From Pseudomonadota bacterium (GTDB taxonomy: Bacteria > Pseudomonadota > Gammaproteobacteria > Legionellales > Legionellaceae): DNA of 64,000 nt. The stretch spans positions 1-64,000 of the forward strand of contig JAGVJN010000041.1 of the NCBI GenBank assembly GCA_020051095.1, written 5' to 3'. The notes under the pieces were generated by a model that worked only from the letters and a program-made list of their open reading frames with translations, searched no databases and was not told where the DNA came from. The position numbers and the translations under genes were made by a program. This document shows, in pieces, positions 29,511 through 39,192 of the stretch (positions within the stretch are counted from its first letter, which is position 1; every line of letters begins with the position of its first letter).

Positions 29511-30149
29511 ATGAAAAAAATAATAATAATATTTGCCAGTTTTTTTGCCTCAACCATTCATGCCGCCACGCCAATCGATGGCTGGTATGCAAGCGCATTC
29601 GGTGGGTACTCATATTTTGAGGGGAATGTGTCCACAAGAGTGGGTGGTCTATTTTTCAACCTCCCCAAATATCGTGATGGCTGGAATGCTGGCGGTCGTT
29701 GGGGCTACCAATCTAACCCCATGCGCTATGAACTCGAATATACCTATACCCAAGGCGATACATATAAGTTTAGTATTGGTCCCACTCCTCAAACGGGAGT
29801 CACCGGAACAACCAGTGCCTCATTCGGCATGCTTAATGTGTATTATGACTTCCCAGATGTCGTACCTGCCATCGCTCCATTCATTGGCGCAGGCATTGGA
29901 TATGGCTATGTTACGGCGGAATTAAATAGCACAGGCCCAATTGGAGTAGCTCGCTTCAAACGAACAGATAATGTATTCTCATACCAAGGCACCGTTGGTG
30001 GTACGTATAACTTTGCTGAAAATTACGCTGTCAATTTAGCTTATCGGTACGTCGGCTCAGACAGTGCGGGTGCTTTTGGTCAACGATATCAAGTGCAAAT
30101 GGCAACAATCGGTGTGATTTATCGCTTTGAAGGAAATCAATATAAGTAA
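29511..30149 (+). CDS. outer-membrane beta-barrel protein
   Basis: A 212-residue protein with a signal peptide (cleaved near IHAATP) and the features of an eight-stranded OmpA/OmpW-type barrel: alternating strands such as GWYASAFGGYSYFEGNV, GRWGYQSNPMRYELEYTY, YVTAELN, and a final strand that ends in Tyr-Arg-Phe. It sits in the outer membrane; ligand and function are unknown. Followed by a paralogue after 12 bp. Upstream is a palindromic operator candidate. Confidence 0.85.
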   Translation: MKKIIIIFASFFASTIHAATPIDGWYASAFGGYSYFEGNVSTRVGGLFFNLPKYRDGWNAGGRWGYQSNPMRYELEYTYTQGDTYKFSIGPTPQTGVTGTTSASFGMLNVYYDFPDVVPAIAPFIGAGIGYGYVTAELNSTGPIGVARFKRTDNVFSYQGTVGGTYNFAENYAVNLAYRYVGSDSAGAFGQRYQVQMATIGVIYRFEGNQYK

Positions 30150-30161
30150 TTAGGAAGAATT

Positions 30162-30878
30162 ATGCGAAAATATGGTGTATTCGTTGGCGCAACTTGCTTA
30201 GCGATTAGCAGTGCAGGCATGGCTTTCAATCCAGTAGAAGGATGGTATGGCGGAGGTATTGGATTGGTGAGTTATGTTCCATCCATGAGCTTCTCTGCAG
30301 TTAATCCTTTACCCCCACCCACTCAAATAAACAGTCAACTGGATTATCGTATCGGTGGCGGTGGTGGTGGACAAATTGGCTATCGCTGTGCGCCTTGGCG
30401 AATAGAAGGAGAAATCATATTCAACATCAATAGCTACTCTAAATTAACCATTAATGGCGTTACTATCAAACGATTCAACAACAATAACGCCTCCACTACC
30501 CCGTTATCCTTAAGGGGTGATACCTATTATGTTGGTGGAATGGTCAACGGATATTATGACTTATACCAAGTCCAATTCTCCCAAGATTCGCAAATTGTTC
30601 CCTACATCGGTCTTGGTGGTGGTTATGTCACTGTTAAAAATGAGTTACGTCTTTATTCTTATTCCAACCTAATTCAACCTACCGTTAAAGAGTCCAGCAG
30701 CGAGGGCGCAGTCCAGCTCATCATCGGTGGGCAGTATTTTGCAGATGACTTTACATCGGTTGGATTAGATTACAGGTATTTCTCCACACTGGGAAAAGTA
30801 GGTAATCGATCAAATGATCGCCTCGCTGTGCACACAGCCAACTTAACCTTAAATTTTGCCTTTGATAGCACAGCGTAA
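30162..30878 (+). CDS. outer-membrane beta-barrel protein, paralogue
   Basis: A 238-residue exported barrel protein, related to its upstream neighbour: both begin the mature part with P-V/I-EGWYGGG- or DGWYAS-type segments and share the YYDLYQV-type and VGLDYRYFS strands. It ends with alternating hydrophobic residues, LTLNFAFDSTA, instead of an aromatic C-terminus. A Gly-rich run (~63-70) is notable. The gene overlaps rpe by one base (TAATG), so it is co-transcribed with the next two genes. Confidence 0.8.
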   Translation: MRKYGVFVGATCLAISSAGMAFNPVEGWYGGGIGLVSYVPSMSFSAVNPLPPPTQINSQLDYRIGGGGGGQIGYRCAPWRIEGEIIFNINSYSKLTINGVTIKRFNNNNASTTPLSLRGDTYYVGGMVNGYYDLYQVQFSQDSQIVPYIGLGGGYVTVKNELRLYSYSNLIQPTVKESSSEGAVQLIIGGQYFADDFTSVGLDYRYFSTLGKVGNRSNDRLAVHTANLTLNFAFDSTA

Positions 30879-31567
30879 TGACTATGATGAATTATCTGAT
30901 TGCCCCCTCAATTCTGTCGGCCGATCTCGCCAACTTAGCTCATGAAGTGAAATCTGTCATGGATGCTGGGGCAGACATGATCCATTTTGATGTCATGGAT
31001 AATCATTATGTGCCAAATCTAACGTTTGGCCCAGTTATATGCCAAAGTCTGCGAAACCATTTTCCAAAACTGACGCTTGACGTCCATTTAATGACAAATC
31101 CGGTGGATGATTTAATTCACCAATTTGCCAATGCAGGCGCTAATCGTTTAAGCATCCACCCCGATGCAACCATTCACCTCGAACGTAGCCTTGCTTTGAT
31201 TCAAAGTTATGGCTGCGAAGCAGGAATTGTGTTAAACCCTGCGACTTCGATTGATTGCTTAACTTGGATAGCCCATCGTTTGGACTTTATTTTAGTGATG
31301 ACAGTTAACCCAGGATTCGGCGGTCAAAGCTTGATTACGAGTGTGCTTGATAAAATTAAGCTCATCCATCAACGTTATCCACACATTCCGATATGTGTCG
31401 ACGGCGGCGTCGACGAAAAAAATATTTATCAAATTGGTCTGCTTGGGGCTAGTCAATTTGTCGCAGGCTCTGCTATATTCAAAAGTAACGATTATTCTGC
31501 AACCATCGAAAGGATGCGTAGTGAATTGGCAAAGCTTTCTAATCAAACATCAACAGATAAGCGTTAA
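30878..31567 (+). CDS. rpe: ribulose-phosphate 3-epimerase
   Basis: A 229-residue TIM-barrel epimerase of the pentose phosphate and Calvin pathways. APSILSADLANL at the start, HFDVMDNHYVPNLTFGP with the metal-binding His-Asp, DVHLMT, MTVNPGFGGQSL and VDGGVDEKN are conserved. Metal ligands and the two catalytic Asp are present. Start is uncertain by one or three codons (ATG at 30878, 30884 or 30887); the first is used because it couples with the preceding stop. Confidence 0.96.
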   Translation: MTMMNYLIAPSILSADLANLAHEVKSVMDAGADMIHFDVMDNHYVPNLTFGPVICQSLRNHFPKLTLDVHLMTNPVDDLIHQFANAGANRLSIHPDATIHLERSLALIQSYGCEAGIVLNPATSIDCLTWIAHRLDFILVMTVNPGFGGQSLITSVLDKIKLIHQRYPHIPICVDGGVDEKNIYQIGLLGASQFVAGSAIFKSNDYSATIERMRSELAKLSNQTSTDKR

Positions 31568-33368
31568 ACGCTCTATTGCTGCTATTTGTTTGCTTTTTTT
31601 TATGGGCATTGTTGACGCCGCCTCCTCGCCGACGACCGCGGAGAAAATCAGCCGATTCGAACAATATCAGCGATTAAAAGATCATCTCCCCGATACCATG
31701 AATGATGAGCTGTTATTTTTTATCAATGACAGTAGGCCACTCAGTGTTAAATTACGAAGAGCATGGTTAGTCAAGCTTGCGGAAAAAAGAGACTGGGAGC
31801 AATACCTAAAATTTTATCAATCAGACCTTAACAGCACAACGTTGCAGTGCTATGCCGCGTTTGCTCAATTAAAAACAGGGAATGTGAATACTGCATTTGT
31901 AATCGCCAAGCCACTCTGGCTAGTTGGTCAATCCCAAGCAAAAGCGTGTGACGCAGTATTTGCTGAACTAACGAAACAAGACTTAATCAATAATGATTTG
32001 ATAGAGGAACGGATTAGACTTGCGCTTGACAAAAGAAATATCCATTTAGCCCGATACTTACTAAAACAGCTTAAGCCCCCGCGAACAGAAGATTCTGAAT
32101 TACTTTTCAAGATTTATCAATCGCCACAATCCATTAAGCATCTAAAAAAAGATAGCTTACATGACGAATTCTATCTCTATGGATTAAAACGCCTTGTTTC
32201 GAGACACATGGATGTTGCTATTCATTTATGGCGCCAAGGAAAAAGTCGCAAGTTGTTAACTGAGAAGCAACAGCAAGCATTCCTTGCCCACGTTGCGTTG
32301 TATAAAGCCATTCGCGATCATCAAGATGCTGAGCAATGGTTTAAAATGGTAAACCCTGAATCCTACAATGATGTGCTTTTAGATTGGCAAATCAGGTATG
32401 CTTTAAAACATAAACACTGGCAAAATGTCCTCAAATTATTGAAACATGTGGAAGAACCAGAATCCCCAAGTTGGCAGTACTGGCAAGCTCGTGCTTTGAA
32501 AGGGTTGGATAAAAATGAAGAGGCAAATAAGATCTTTGTAAAACTTGCAAAAAACAGACATTACTATGGATTTTTAGCAAGTATCCAGATTAAACAACCT
32601 TTCCAATTTGAATCGGGAAAGCCTCTCAAAAACATCAATATATTAATGCCTTATAAATCAATTCTTCATCAGATTGAACATGCCTATCAATCCGAGAACT
32701 TTTATACCGCTTCAAGTATGATTAATGATTTTGCCAGTGAATTAAACAACAAAGAACAACGGGCATTAGCTTTCTGGGCAGCCAAGAAATTAAAATGGTA
32801 TGGCAAATCAGTCTATTTATCTAACGCCAACGAAGAGCTAAATGATTTTCTAACCTTACGATTCCCCCTAGCCTATCAACAAGAAATAAAAAAACGTGCA
32901 GCGAAGTACAATATCACTCCTGCCTTTATTTATGCCATCATCCGCCAAGAAAGTGCATTTAACCACCGTGTCGTTTCGAGTGCGGGCGCACGAGGGCTAA
33001 TGCAAGTTATGCCAAACACTGCACTGATGGTTGCCAAAAAAGACCATATTCCTTACACCAATCGCAATGAGTTATTTCAATCAGAAAAAAATATTCACTT
33101 AGGCGTTGCTTATTTGAATCGTTTAAATCAGCGCTTTAAAGGACACCCCACTTTGATAGCAGCGGCGTATAATGCCGGCCCGTATCAGGTCAATCGCTGG
33201 CTTAAAAATCATACGGCAGATGACATGGATATCTGGATTGAAACCTTACCATTTCACGAAACCCGCAATTATTTAAAAAATATTATTGCCTATTATGCTG
33301 TTTACCAATATCGAATGAAGGAAAAGCCCCAATTAAAACCTTTTTTAAAGCCAGTTAATACACAATAA
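31521..33368 (+). CDS. slt: soluble lytic murein transglycosylase
   Basis: A 615-residue Slt70-type enzyme that cleaves peptidoglycan and releases 1,6-anhydromuropeptides. I start it at GTG 31521 (AAAGGA seven bases upstream), which gives a signal sequence ending in GIVDAAS; the open frame to 31341 overlaps rpe without family support. The helical superhelix covers most of the chain, and the SLT domain has the catalytic Glu477 in IRQESAFNHRVVSSAGARG, LMQVMPNTA and AAYNAGPYQVNRW. The gene overlaps the end of rpe by 47 bp. In L. pneumophila this enzyme is held in check by EnhC, encoded 8 kb away here. Confidence 0.92.
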   Translation: MNWQSFLIKHQQISVKRSIAAICLLFFMGIVDAASSPTTAEKISRFEQYQRLKDHLPDTMNDELLFFINDSRPLSVKLRRAWLVKLAEKRDWEQYLKFYQSDLNSTTLQCYAAFAQLKTGNVNTAFVIAKPLWLVGQSQAKACDAVFAELTKQDLINNDLIEERIRLALDKRNIHLARYLLKQLKPPRTEDSELLFKIYQSPQSIKHLKKDSLHDEFYLYGLKRLVSRHMDVAIHLWRQGKSRKLLTEKQQQAFLAHVALYKAIRDHQDAEQWFKMVNPESYNDVLLDWQIRYALKHKHWQNVLKLLKHVEEPESPSWQYWQARALKGLDKNEEANKIFVKLAKNRHYYGFLASIQIKQPFQFESGKPLKNINILMPYKSILHQIEHAYQSENFYTASSMINDFASELNNKEQRALAFWAAKKLKWYGKSVYLSNANEELNDFLTLRFPLAYQQEIKKRAAKYNITPAFIYAIIRQESAFNHRVVSSAGARGLMQVMPNTALMVAKKDHIPYTNRNELFQSEKNIHLGVAYLNRLNQRFKGHPTLIAAAYNAGPYQVNRWLKNHTADDMDIWIETLPFHETRNYLKNIIAYYAVYQYRMKEKPQLKPFLKPVNTQ

Positions 33369-33462
33369 CCGATATCCTCAAGGTTAAGAGTATTGAATTC
33401 ATCTTGCTTTCATGCAAAATCTGGTTACAATGAAAAATTTATAATGACAATAATAAGAACCT

Positions 33463-33777
33463 ATGTTTAAACAAACAATTTTCTATTTAGCATTAAGCGC
33501 AATTGTGGTCATTTTTTCCCACTACTTTGCCATGGGCATTATTCAAATTGACCAAATCTATACTTGGCTAAATCTCAAACTCTCCACCGTCTTTTCCCAT
33601 AGTATGGTTGGCCTAACTGTTCAGCAGATTATCGTATTAATGGCATTACCCATTGTCGTTGCTGGTGTACCTGCTTTAACTTACAAATTAGTGAAAGGCG
33701 GCAGTATGCCTTATTTTCTCAATGTTGTCTGGTTGGTGTGGCTTGTTGTGGTATTAAGTAAAGTCGCCATACAATAA
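33463..33777 (+). CDS. three-helix membrane protein of unknown function
   Basis: The 104-residue protein has three hydrophobic segments (~5-27, ~58-75 and ~82-102, the last being [18 protein letters not shown]). No recognisable motif. Widespread small inner-membrane proteins of this type have unknown roles. It lies between slt and the mcc cluster on the same strand, 25 bp before the mccB start. Confidence 0.55.
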   Translation: MFKQTIFYLALSAIVVIFSHYFAMGIIQIDQIYTWLNLKLSTVFSHSMVGLTVQQIIVLMALPIVVAGVPALTYKLVKGGSMPYFLNVVWLVWLVVVLSKVAIQ

Positions 33778-33802
33778 TGTTGATGGACCCTCAGGAGACA
33801 CT

Positions 33803-35410
33803 GTGAATCGCCTTGAAAGCCTCATTAAGTCACAAAGTGAAAGTTATCTTGCAAACGAACAAACGATGCTTTCGCTGGTTGAGAAACTCGAGCAAATTTT
33901 ATCTGAAATTGAACTCGGTGGCGATGAGCAAGCGCGCCAACGCCACCTGGGCCATGGCAAATTACTGCCCAGAGAAAGGCTCAATACATTGCTTGACCAA
34001 GGCAGTCCATTTTTAGAAATTGCATCGCTTGCAGCTTACAATGTCTATGAAGAACCTGTCTCAGCCGCGGGAGTGATTGCTGGAATTGGCTATGTGCATG
34101 GCCAAATGACGATGATTATCGTCAATGATGCCACTGTCAAGGGCGGTACTTACTACCCACTGACCGTCAAAAAGCATCTTCGGGCCCAAGCCATTGCAGA
34201 GAAATGTCATTTACCATGTATCTACCTCGTGGACTCGGGCGGGGCCTATTTGCCCATGCAAGATGAGGTCTTTCCAGACAAAGATCATTTTGGCCGTATT
34301 TTTTATAACCAAGCAACCATGTCTTCCAAAAACATTCCTCAAATAGCCGTTGTCATGGGTTCATGCACAGCAGGGGGTGCTTATGTGCCAGCCATGGCTG
34401 ATGAATCAATTATGGTTCGCAATCAAGCCACTATATTTTTGGGAGGACCACCGCTGGTGAAAGCTGCAACGGGTGAGGAAATCTCCGCTGAAGCGTTAGG
34501 CGGTGCCGATGTACATTGCCGGGAATCAGGGGTGGCCGACTACTATGCCGAAGATGATGCCCATGCGCTAGCAATCGCACGAGAAAGAATGCGTCACCTA
34601 AATCGCCATGCCCCCCCATCACTAGCGCGCATTGAAGCGAGAGAGCCCCTCCTGAATATGAATGAATTAAATGGCATTATTCCCGCTGATTCACGAAAGC
34701 CATTCGATATCCGTGAAATTATTGCACGCATTGTGGATGGCTCCGAGTTTGATGAATTTAAAGCGCTTTATGGATCAACCCTTGTTTGTGGTTTTGCTCA
34801 CTTATATGGCTATCCAATTGGTATTATAGCCAATAATGGCATCCTATTCTCAGAAAGCGCCCTGAAAGGGACGCATTTCATTGAGCTATGCTGTCAACGA
34901 GGCATTCCCCTTATTTTTTTACAAAATATTACCGGGTTTATGGTTGGTAGTAAGTACGAAGCAGCCGGCATTGCCAAACATGGTGCTAAAATGGTCACTG
35001 CAGTTTCAAATGCGAAAGTGCCCAAAATAACCGTTATCGTTGGTGGTAGCTATGGTGCGGGTAATTATGCGATGTGTGGACGAGCATACGACCCTCATTT
35101 CCTTTGGACTTGGCCAAATGCCAGAATTTCCGTCATGGGCGGTGAGCAGGCAGCGCAAGTGCTTTCTCAGGTTAAGCGCGATAAGCTTGCAAAAAATGGA
35201 AAAAGTTGGCCTGAAGAAGAACAAAAGGCGTTCCAAGATGCCCTGCGAAGTCAGTATGAAGCCCAGGGCAATCCTTATTATGCAAGTGCTCGCTTATGGG
35301 ATGATGGCGTTATTAAACCAACGGATACGCGAAAGGTACTTGGATTAAGCTTGCAAGCTGCCCTTAATGCACCAATCAAGCCAACCCATTTTGGCGTCTT
35401 CAGGATGTAG
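33803..35410 (+). CDS. mccB: methylcrotonoyl-CoA carboxylase beta subunit
   Basis: The carboxyltransferase subunit (535 residues) of 3-methylcrotonyl-CoA carboxylase, which transfers carboxyl from biotin to 3-methylcrotonyl-CoA in leucine breakdown. GTG start with AGGAGA upstream. Motifs: [53 protein letters not shown], and [21 protein letters not shown]. Length and the [14 protein letters not shown] region fit MCC rather than propionyl-CoA carboxylase. It opens a compact cluster with the hydratase, mccA and HMG-CoA lyase genes. An isovaleryl-CoA dehydrogenase, often next to it, is not in the window. Confidence 0.93.
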   Translation: MNRLESLIKSQSESYLANEQTMLSLVEKLEQILSEIELGGDEQARQRHLGHGKLLPRERLNTLLDQGSPFLEIASLAAYNVYEEPVSAAGVIAGIGYVHGQMTMIIVNDATVKGGTYYPLTVKKHLRAQAIAEKCHLPCIYLVDSGGAYLPMQDEVFPDKDHFGRIFYNQATMSSKNIPQIAVVMGSCTAGGAYVPAMADESIMVRNQATIFLGGPPLVKAATGEEISAEALGGADVHCRESGVADYYAEDDAHALAIARERMRHLNRHAPPSLARIEAREPLLNMNELNGIIPADSRKPFDIREIIARIVDGSEFDEFKALYGSTLVCGFAHLYGYPIGIIANNGILFSESALKGTHFIELCCQRGIPLIFLQNITGFMVGSKYEAAGIAKHGAKMVTAVSNAKVPKITVIVGGSYGAGNYAMCGRAYDPHFLWTWPNARISVMGGEQAAQVLSQVKRDKLAKNGKSWPEEEQKAFQDALRSQYEAQGNPYYASARLWDDGVIKPTDTRKVLGLSLQAALNAPIKPTHFGVFRM

Positions 35411-35418
35411 GAGAAATC

Positions 35419-36201
35419 ATGAGCGGACTACTTAGCCAATTTGAAAATCAAGTTCTCACGTTAACCCTCTCGAGAACAGAATGTCATAATGCTTTTGATG
35501 ACCACCTGCTCAAATCGATCACAGCAGCCCTTCAATCAGTTGGCAACCATAGCAATATCCGTTGTGTCGTGATTAAAGCCGAAGGCAAACATTTTTGCGC
35601 AGGTGCTGATCTTAACTGGATGCAGCGCATGGCTCAATTCAGCGAATCTGAGAATTTAACTGACTCACTAATTTTAGCCAACGCCATGCAATCCATTTAT
35701 CGATGCCCTGTTCCAACAATCTGTCTAATCCAAGGCGCGGCGATGGGGGGTGGCGCAGGCCTGGTAGCCGCTTGTGATATCGCCATTGCCAGCGATAATG
35801 CCTATTTTTGTTTTTCAGAGGCAAAATTAGGGTTAATCCCCGCTGTCATAAGTCCCTATGTTGTGGAGGCGGTAGGTGCTCGCACAGCAAAAAAGTTATT
35901 CTGCACAACTGAAAAATTGAATGCTCAGCAAGCATTTGATATTGGCCTGGTCCACCAAGTCATCGCCAATGAAGAATTAGAGACCGCTGGTGATATCATT
36001 TGCGAGCAGATTAAAGCGAATGCCCCGCAAGCGGTCCGCGACTGCAAACAATTAGTTGATCTGGTAAAAAATCAACCAATCAATTCAACGATACTGGAGA
36101 AAACGGCCCAATTAATCGCCTCTAAGCGTGTCAGCGATGAAGGTCAAAAGGGGCTTCATGCGTTTTTATCAAAATCTCCCTTAAATTGGAGTGAATCGTG
36201 A
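35419..36201 (+). CDS. enoyl-CoA hydratase (likely methylglutaconyl-CoA hydratase)
   Basis: A crotonase-fold hydratase of 260 residues. VIKAEGKHFCAGADLNWM forms the oxyanion loop; GAAMGGGAGLVAACDIAIASDNAYF holds a Gly-rich helix; the FSEAKLGLIPAVISPYV region supplies the catalytic Glu. Placed between mccB and mccA, it most likely converts 3-methylglutaconyl-CoA to HMG-CoA (the LiuC step). Sequence alone cannot exclude a broader substrate range. AGGAGAAATC precedes its ATG and the stop overlaps the mccA GTG by four bases (GTGA). Confidence 0.88.
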   Translation: MSGLLSQFENQVLTLTLSRTECHNAFDDHLLKSITAALQSVGNHSNIRCVVIKAEGKHFCAGADLNWMQRMAQFSESENLTDSLILANAMQSIYRCPVPTICLIQGAAMGGGAGLVAACDIAIASDNAYFCFSEAKLGLIPAVISPYVVEAVGARTAKKLFCTTEKLNAQQAFDIGLVHQVIANEELETAGDIICEQIKANAPQAVRDCKQLVDLVKNQPINSTILEKTAQLIASKRVSDEGQKGLHAFLSKSPLNWSES

Positions 36202-38180
36202 GACCAATTAAAACACTCTTAATTGCCAATCGAGGTGAAATTGCCTGCCGGATCATGCGCTCAGCACAGCAACAAGGTATTCATTGTGTGGCAGTTTATA
36301 GTGACGCAGACAAGCATAGTCTGCACGTTGAGATGGCAAATAGTGCTTATTGTATCGGCAATTCACCCGCTAGCGAAAGCTATTTAAACATTGATAAGAT
36401 TATCGCCGTTGCTAAACATGCTAATGCCGATGCCATTCATCCAGGATACGGCTTTTTGTCAGAAAACCCTGATCTGGCTAAAGCCTGTGAAAAGGCAGAT
36501 ATTATTTGGGTTGGTCCGGGAATTAAGGCGTTAAATGCCATGGCTTCGAAACAATTAGCCAAACAGCTATTGGAAAAGACCCGTGTCCCCTTAACACCGG
36601 GGTATCATGGCGATTTGCAAGGTGAAGACCATCTTCAGCAAGAAGCAAAAAAAATTGGTTACCCTGTCTTAATAAAAGCCGCTGCTGGTGGCGGTGGCAA
36701 AGGGATGCGAGCGGTCTCTCATCCTAATGAATTCATCAAAGCGTTACAAGGCGCGAAACGTGAAGCAAAAGCGAGTTTCGGTGATGATAAAATGATCATC
36801 GAAAAGCTCATCGAAAAACCGCGTCACGTTGAAATACAAATTTTAGCCGATCAACACGGTAATCGACTCCATTTATATGAACGTGATTGTTCTATCCAAC
36901 GGCGCCATCAAAAGATTATCGAAGAAGCACCCGCACCTAATTTATCGGAAAAAACGCGGCAAGGTCTATACCAGGCTGCATTAACCGTTGCAGAAACGAT
37001 TGGTTATGTTAACGCCGGCACGGTCGAGTTTTTGGTCGATAGCAAGGGGGATTTTTATTTCATGGAGATGAATACCCGCTTACAAGTAGAACACCCCGTA
37101 ACTGAGATGATCACAGGGTTGGACTTGGTTTCGCTCCAGCTCCTCATTGCTAGTGGGCAACCTTTACCAATCAAACAAAGCGATATTCCGTGCCTTGGAC
37201 ACGCCATTGAATGTCGAATTTATGCTGAAGATGCTGACAATCAATTTTTACCGTCAATTGGCACCCTAACGCATCATCGCCCCCCTCAAGGGGAACATAT
37301 TCGAGTCGACGCAGGTGTTTGCCAAGGGAAATCAATCAGCCAGTATTATGACCCCATGATTGCCAAACTAATTGTTTGGGGTGAGTCTCGCGATGTCGCC
37401 ATTGCTCGCATGAATAGGAGCTTAGCGCAGTATGCTATCAGTGGCGTTAAAACTAACATCGCTTTTTGCCGTGCAATCTGCCAACAGCAACCGTTTATTG
37501 ATGCCGAGTTATCAACCAATTATTTAGCTAACTATCCGCCAAAACCACGTTTTATTCCGGAAGAAAAAGCGTTTGTCTTGTCTGCCTGCTTAGCCCATCA
37601 TCATGCCCTGACTCGTCAAGCCAATCCGGTATGGCACAACGCATTTGCTTTTCGGCTGTATGGTCAAGCCCATTGGACCATTCACCGTCTTGCCAATACA
37701 GCGGTAACTGCACTAACCATTTTCCCTTTACAGGGTCAACAATTGCGTGTTTCTTGGCAAAATCAACAACAGACTGCCACATGGCTTATTGAAAAAAACA
37801 CTATCACCATCGAATTGAATGACCGTCAAGAAACGTTTCATTTTTTTGAATGCGAACGTCATCAATATTTCTGGTCAGATGAGGGCATGGCTAAAATTGA
37901 GCGCATTGACCCTCAATATAAGCGGACGCAACAAGGCACTGATAAGCAACTAACAGCGCCCATGCCCGCCACCGTGGTAGCGATTCATAAAAAACCAGGC
38001 GAGCAGGTGAAGCAAGGTGAAGCCATCATTGTTCTAGAAGCAATGAAAATGGAACACAGTATCGAGGCACCCTATGACGGAACGTTAGAGTCACTTTGTT
38101 TCCAAATTGGCGAACAAGTCAATGAAGGTGCTGAGTTGGTTATTATTAGTAAACTGCAGGAAGCCCATGTCGATGGATAA
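36198..38180 (+). CDS. mccA: methylcrotonoyl-CoA carboxylase alpha subunit
   Basis: The biotin-carrying subunit, 660 residues, starting at GTG in overlap with the hydratase stop. Residues 1-~450 are biotin carboxylase (ANRGEIACRIMRSA, HPGYGFLSENPDLA, AAAGGGGKGMRAV, EMNTRLQVEHPVTEMITG), then a BT linker domain and a biotinyl domain with the biotin Lys617 in VLEAMKMEHS. It makes carboxybiotin from bicarbonate and ATP for MccB. The order and fusion state are those of MCC alpha. Its end overlaps the lyase gene by 8 bp. Confidence 0.93.
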   Translation: MRPIKTLLIANRGEIACRIMRSAQQQGIHCVAVYSDADKHSLHVEMANSAYCIGNSPASESYLNIDKIIAVAKHANADAIHPGYGFLSENPDLAKACEKADIIWVGPGIKALNAMASKQLAKQLLEKTRVPLTPGYHGDLQGEDHLQQEAKKIGYPVLIKAAAGGGGKGMRAVSHPNEFIKALQGAKREAKASFGDDKMIIEKLIEKPRHVEIQILADQHGNRLHLYERDCSIQRRHQKIIEEAPAPNLSEKTRQGLYQAALTVAETIGYVNAGTVEFLVDSKGDFYFMEMNTRLQVEHPVTEMITGLDLVSLQLLIASGQPLPIKQSDIPCLGHAIECRIYAEDADNQFLPSIGTLTHHRPPQGEHIRVDAGVCQGKSISQYYDPMIAKLIVWGESRDVAIARMNRSLAQYAISGVKTNIAFCRAICQQQPFIDAELSTNYLANYPPKPRFIPEEKAFVLSACLAHHHALTRQANPVWHNAFAFRLYGQAHWTIHRLANTAVTALTIFPLQGQQLRVSWQNQQQTATWLIEKNTITIELNDRQETFHFFECERHQYFWSDEGMAKIERIDPQYKRTQQGTDKQLTAPMPATVVAIHKKPGEQVKQGEAIIVLEAMKMEHSIEAPYDGTLESLCFQIGEQVNEGAELVIISKLQEAHVDG

Positions 38181-39078
38181 TCAAGTTCGCATCGTCGAGG
38201 TGGGCCCTCGTGACGGTTTGCAAAATGAACCAACGTTTGTCGAAACGTCTGTTAAAATTGAATTAGTCAATCGACTAACCAACAGTGGTCTGAATGATAT
38301 TGAAGTTGGGAGTTTTGTCTCCCCCAAAGCAATCCCACAATTGGCAGATAGCCGTGAAGTGATCGCAGGCATTCAACAGCCAAAAAAAAATCGCTATTGG
38401 GCACTCGTCCCTAATGAAAAAGGCATGCTCAACGCCATCGAAGCGGGTGTCAAATATATTGCCGTATTTGCGGCAGCCAGTGAGACATTTAGTCAACGTA
38501 ATATCAATTGCTCTATTGAAGAAAGTATTGAACGATTCATACCCGTTGCTGACATGGCGAAGAAACACAACATTTCAATGCGCGGTTATGTCTCTTGTGT
38601 TTTGGGCTGCCCTTATGAAGGCAACATAAGCCCCGACAAGGTTTTGTTTGTCAGTGAAAAATTGAAGGCTTTAGGGGTTAGTGAAATCAGTCTAGGCGAT
38701 ACGATTGGCGTTGGCACAGCCAAGCAAACCAAACACCTCTTACAAGTGATGTTACAATCCATTTCAGCGACCGAACTCGCCATGCATTTTCACGATACGT
38801 ATGGTCAGGCAGTGAGTAATATTAATTCCTCACTGGAGATGGGTATCCGTTGCTTTGATAGTGCCGTTGCCGGTCTTGGAGGATGCCCTTATGCCCGAGG
38901 AGCCAGTGGCAATGTGGCGACGGAAGATGTGTTGTACTTCATGCACGGCTCAGGGATGGAAACTGGTGTTGATATTTACAAAGTGGTCGAAGCAGGTGAT
39001 TGGCTATGTCGCACAATCAACCGTGCCAATCAATCGAAAGTAGCCAAAGCGTTAATCGGAAATGACAGTCGCTGCTAA
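38173..39078 (+). CDS. hydroxymethylglutaryl-CoA lyase
   Basis: The last enzyme of leucine breakdown, splitting HMG-CoA into acetoacetate and acetyl-CoA (301 residues). The ATG at 38173 is nine bases from AGGAAG; an ATG two codons earlier is also possible. VEVGPRDGLQNE carries the metal and substrate Arg/Asp, and the GLGGCPYARGASGNVATED loop holds the active-site Cys. Reads through overlap with mccA (8 bp), so the cluster is one transcript. Acetoacetate produced here could be used by the acetoacetyl-CoA synthetase gene at 42.1 kb. Confidence 0.95.
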   Translation: MDNQVRIVEVGPRDGLQNEPTFVETSVKIELVNRLTNSGLNDIEVGSFVSPKAIPQLADSREVIAGIQQPKKNRYWALVPNEKGMLNAIEAGVKYIAVFAAASETFSQRNINCSIEESIERFIPVADMAKKHNISMRGYVSCVLGCPYEGNISPDKVLFVSEKLKALGVSEISLGDTIGVGTAKQTKHLLQVMLQSISATELAMHFHDTYGQAVSNINSSLEMGIRCFDSAVAGLGGCPYARGASGNVATEDVLYFMHGSGMETGVDIYKVVEAGDWLCRTINRANQSKVAKALIGNDSRC

Positions 39079-39103
39079 ACCATCCCCTATTTCTATCTAT
39101 CAA

Positions 39104-39123
39104 TTTGAATGATCACGGGTATA
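39104..39123 (-). repeat. half copy of the ATACCCGTGATCATTC repeat
   Basis: TTTGAATGATCACGGGTATA is a near-perfect copy of one terminal repeat of the 48281-48383 element, between the lyase gene and pntAA. Only one end is present. Confidence 0.55.
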
Positions 39124-39192
39124 GTATTGGATTATTTTATAAATTTCTTTTATAGTCATTATTTAATGTTTATCACATGACAAGGAATGTGC

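Noticed and set aside
31341-31520. Long N-terminal extension of slt
   Set aside because: It is the other frame of rpe; the signal peptide and ribosome site favour GTG 31521.
39187-39192. ATG two codons ahead of pntAA as start
   Set aside because: It would leave only one base between the AAGGAA site and the start codon.
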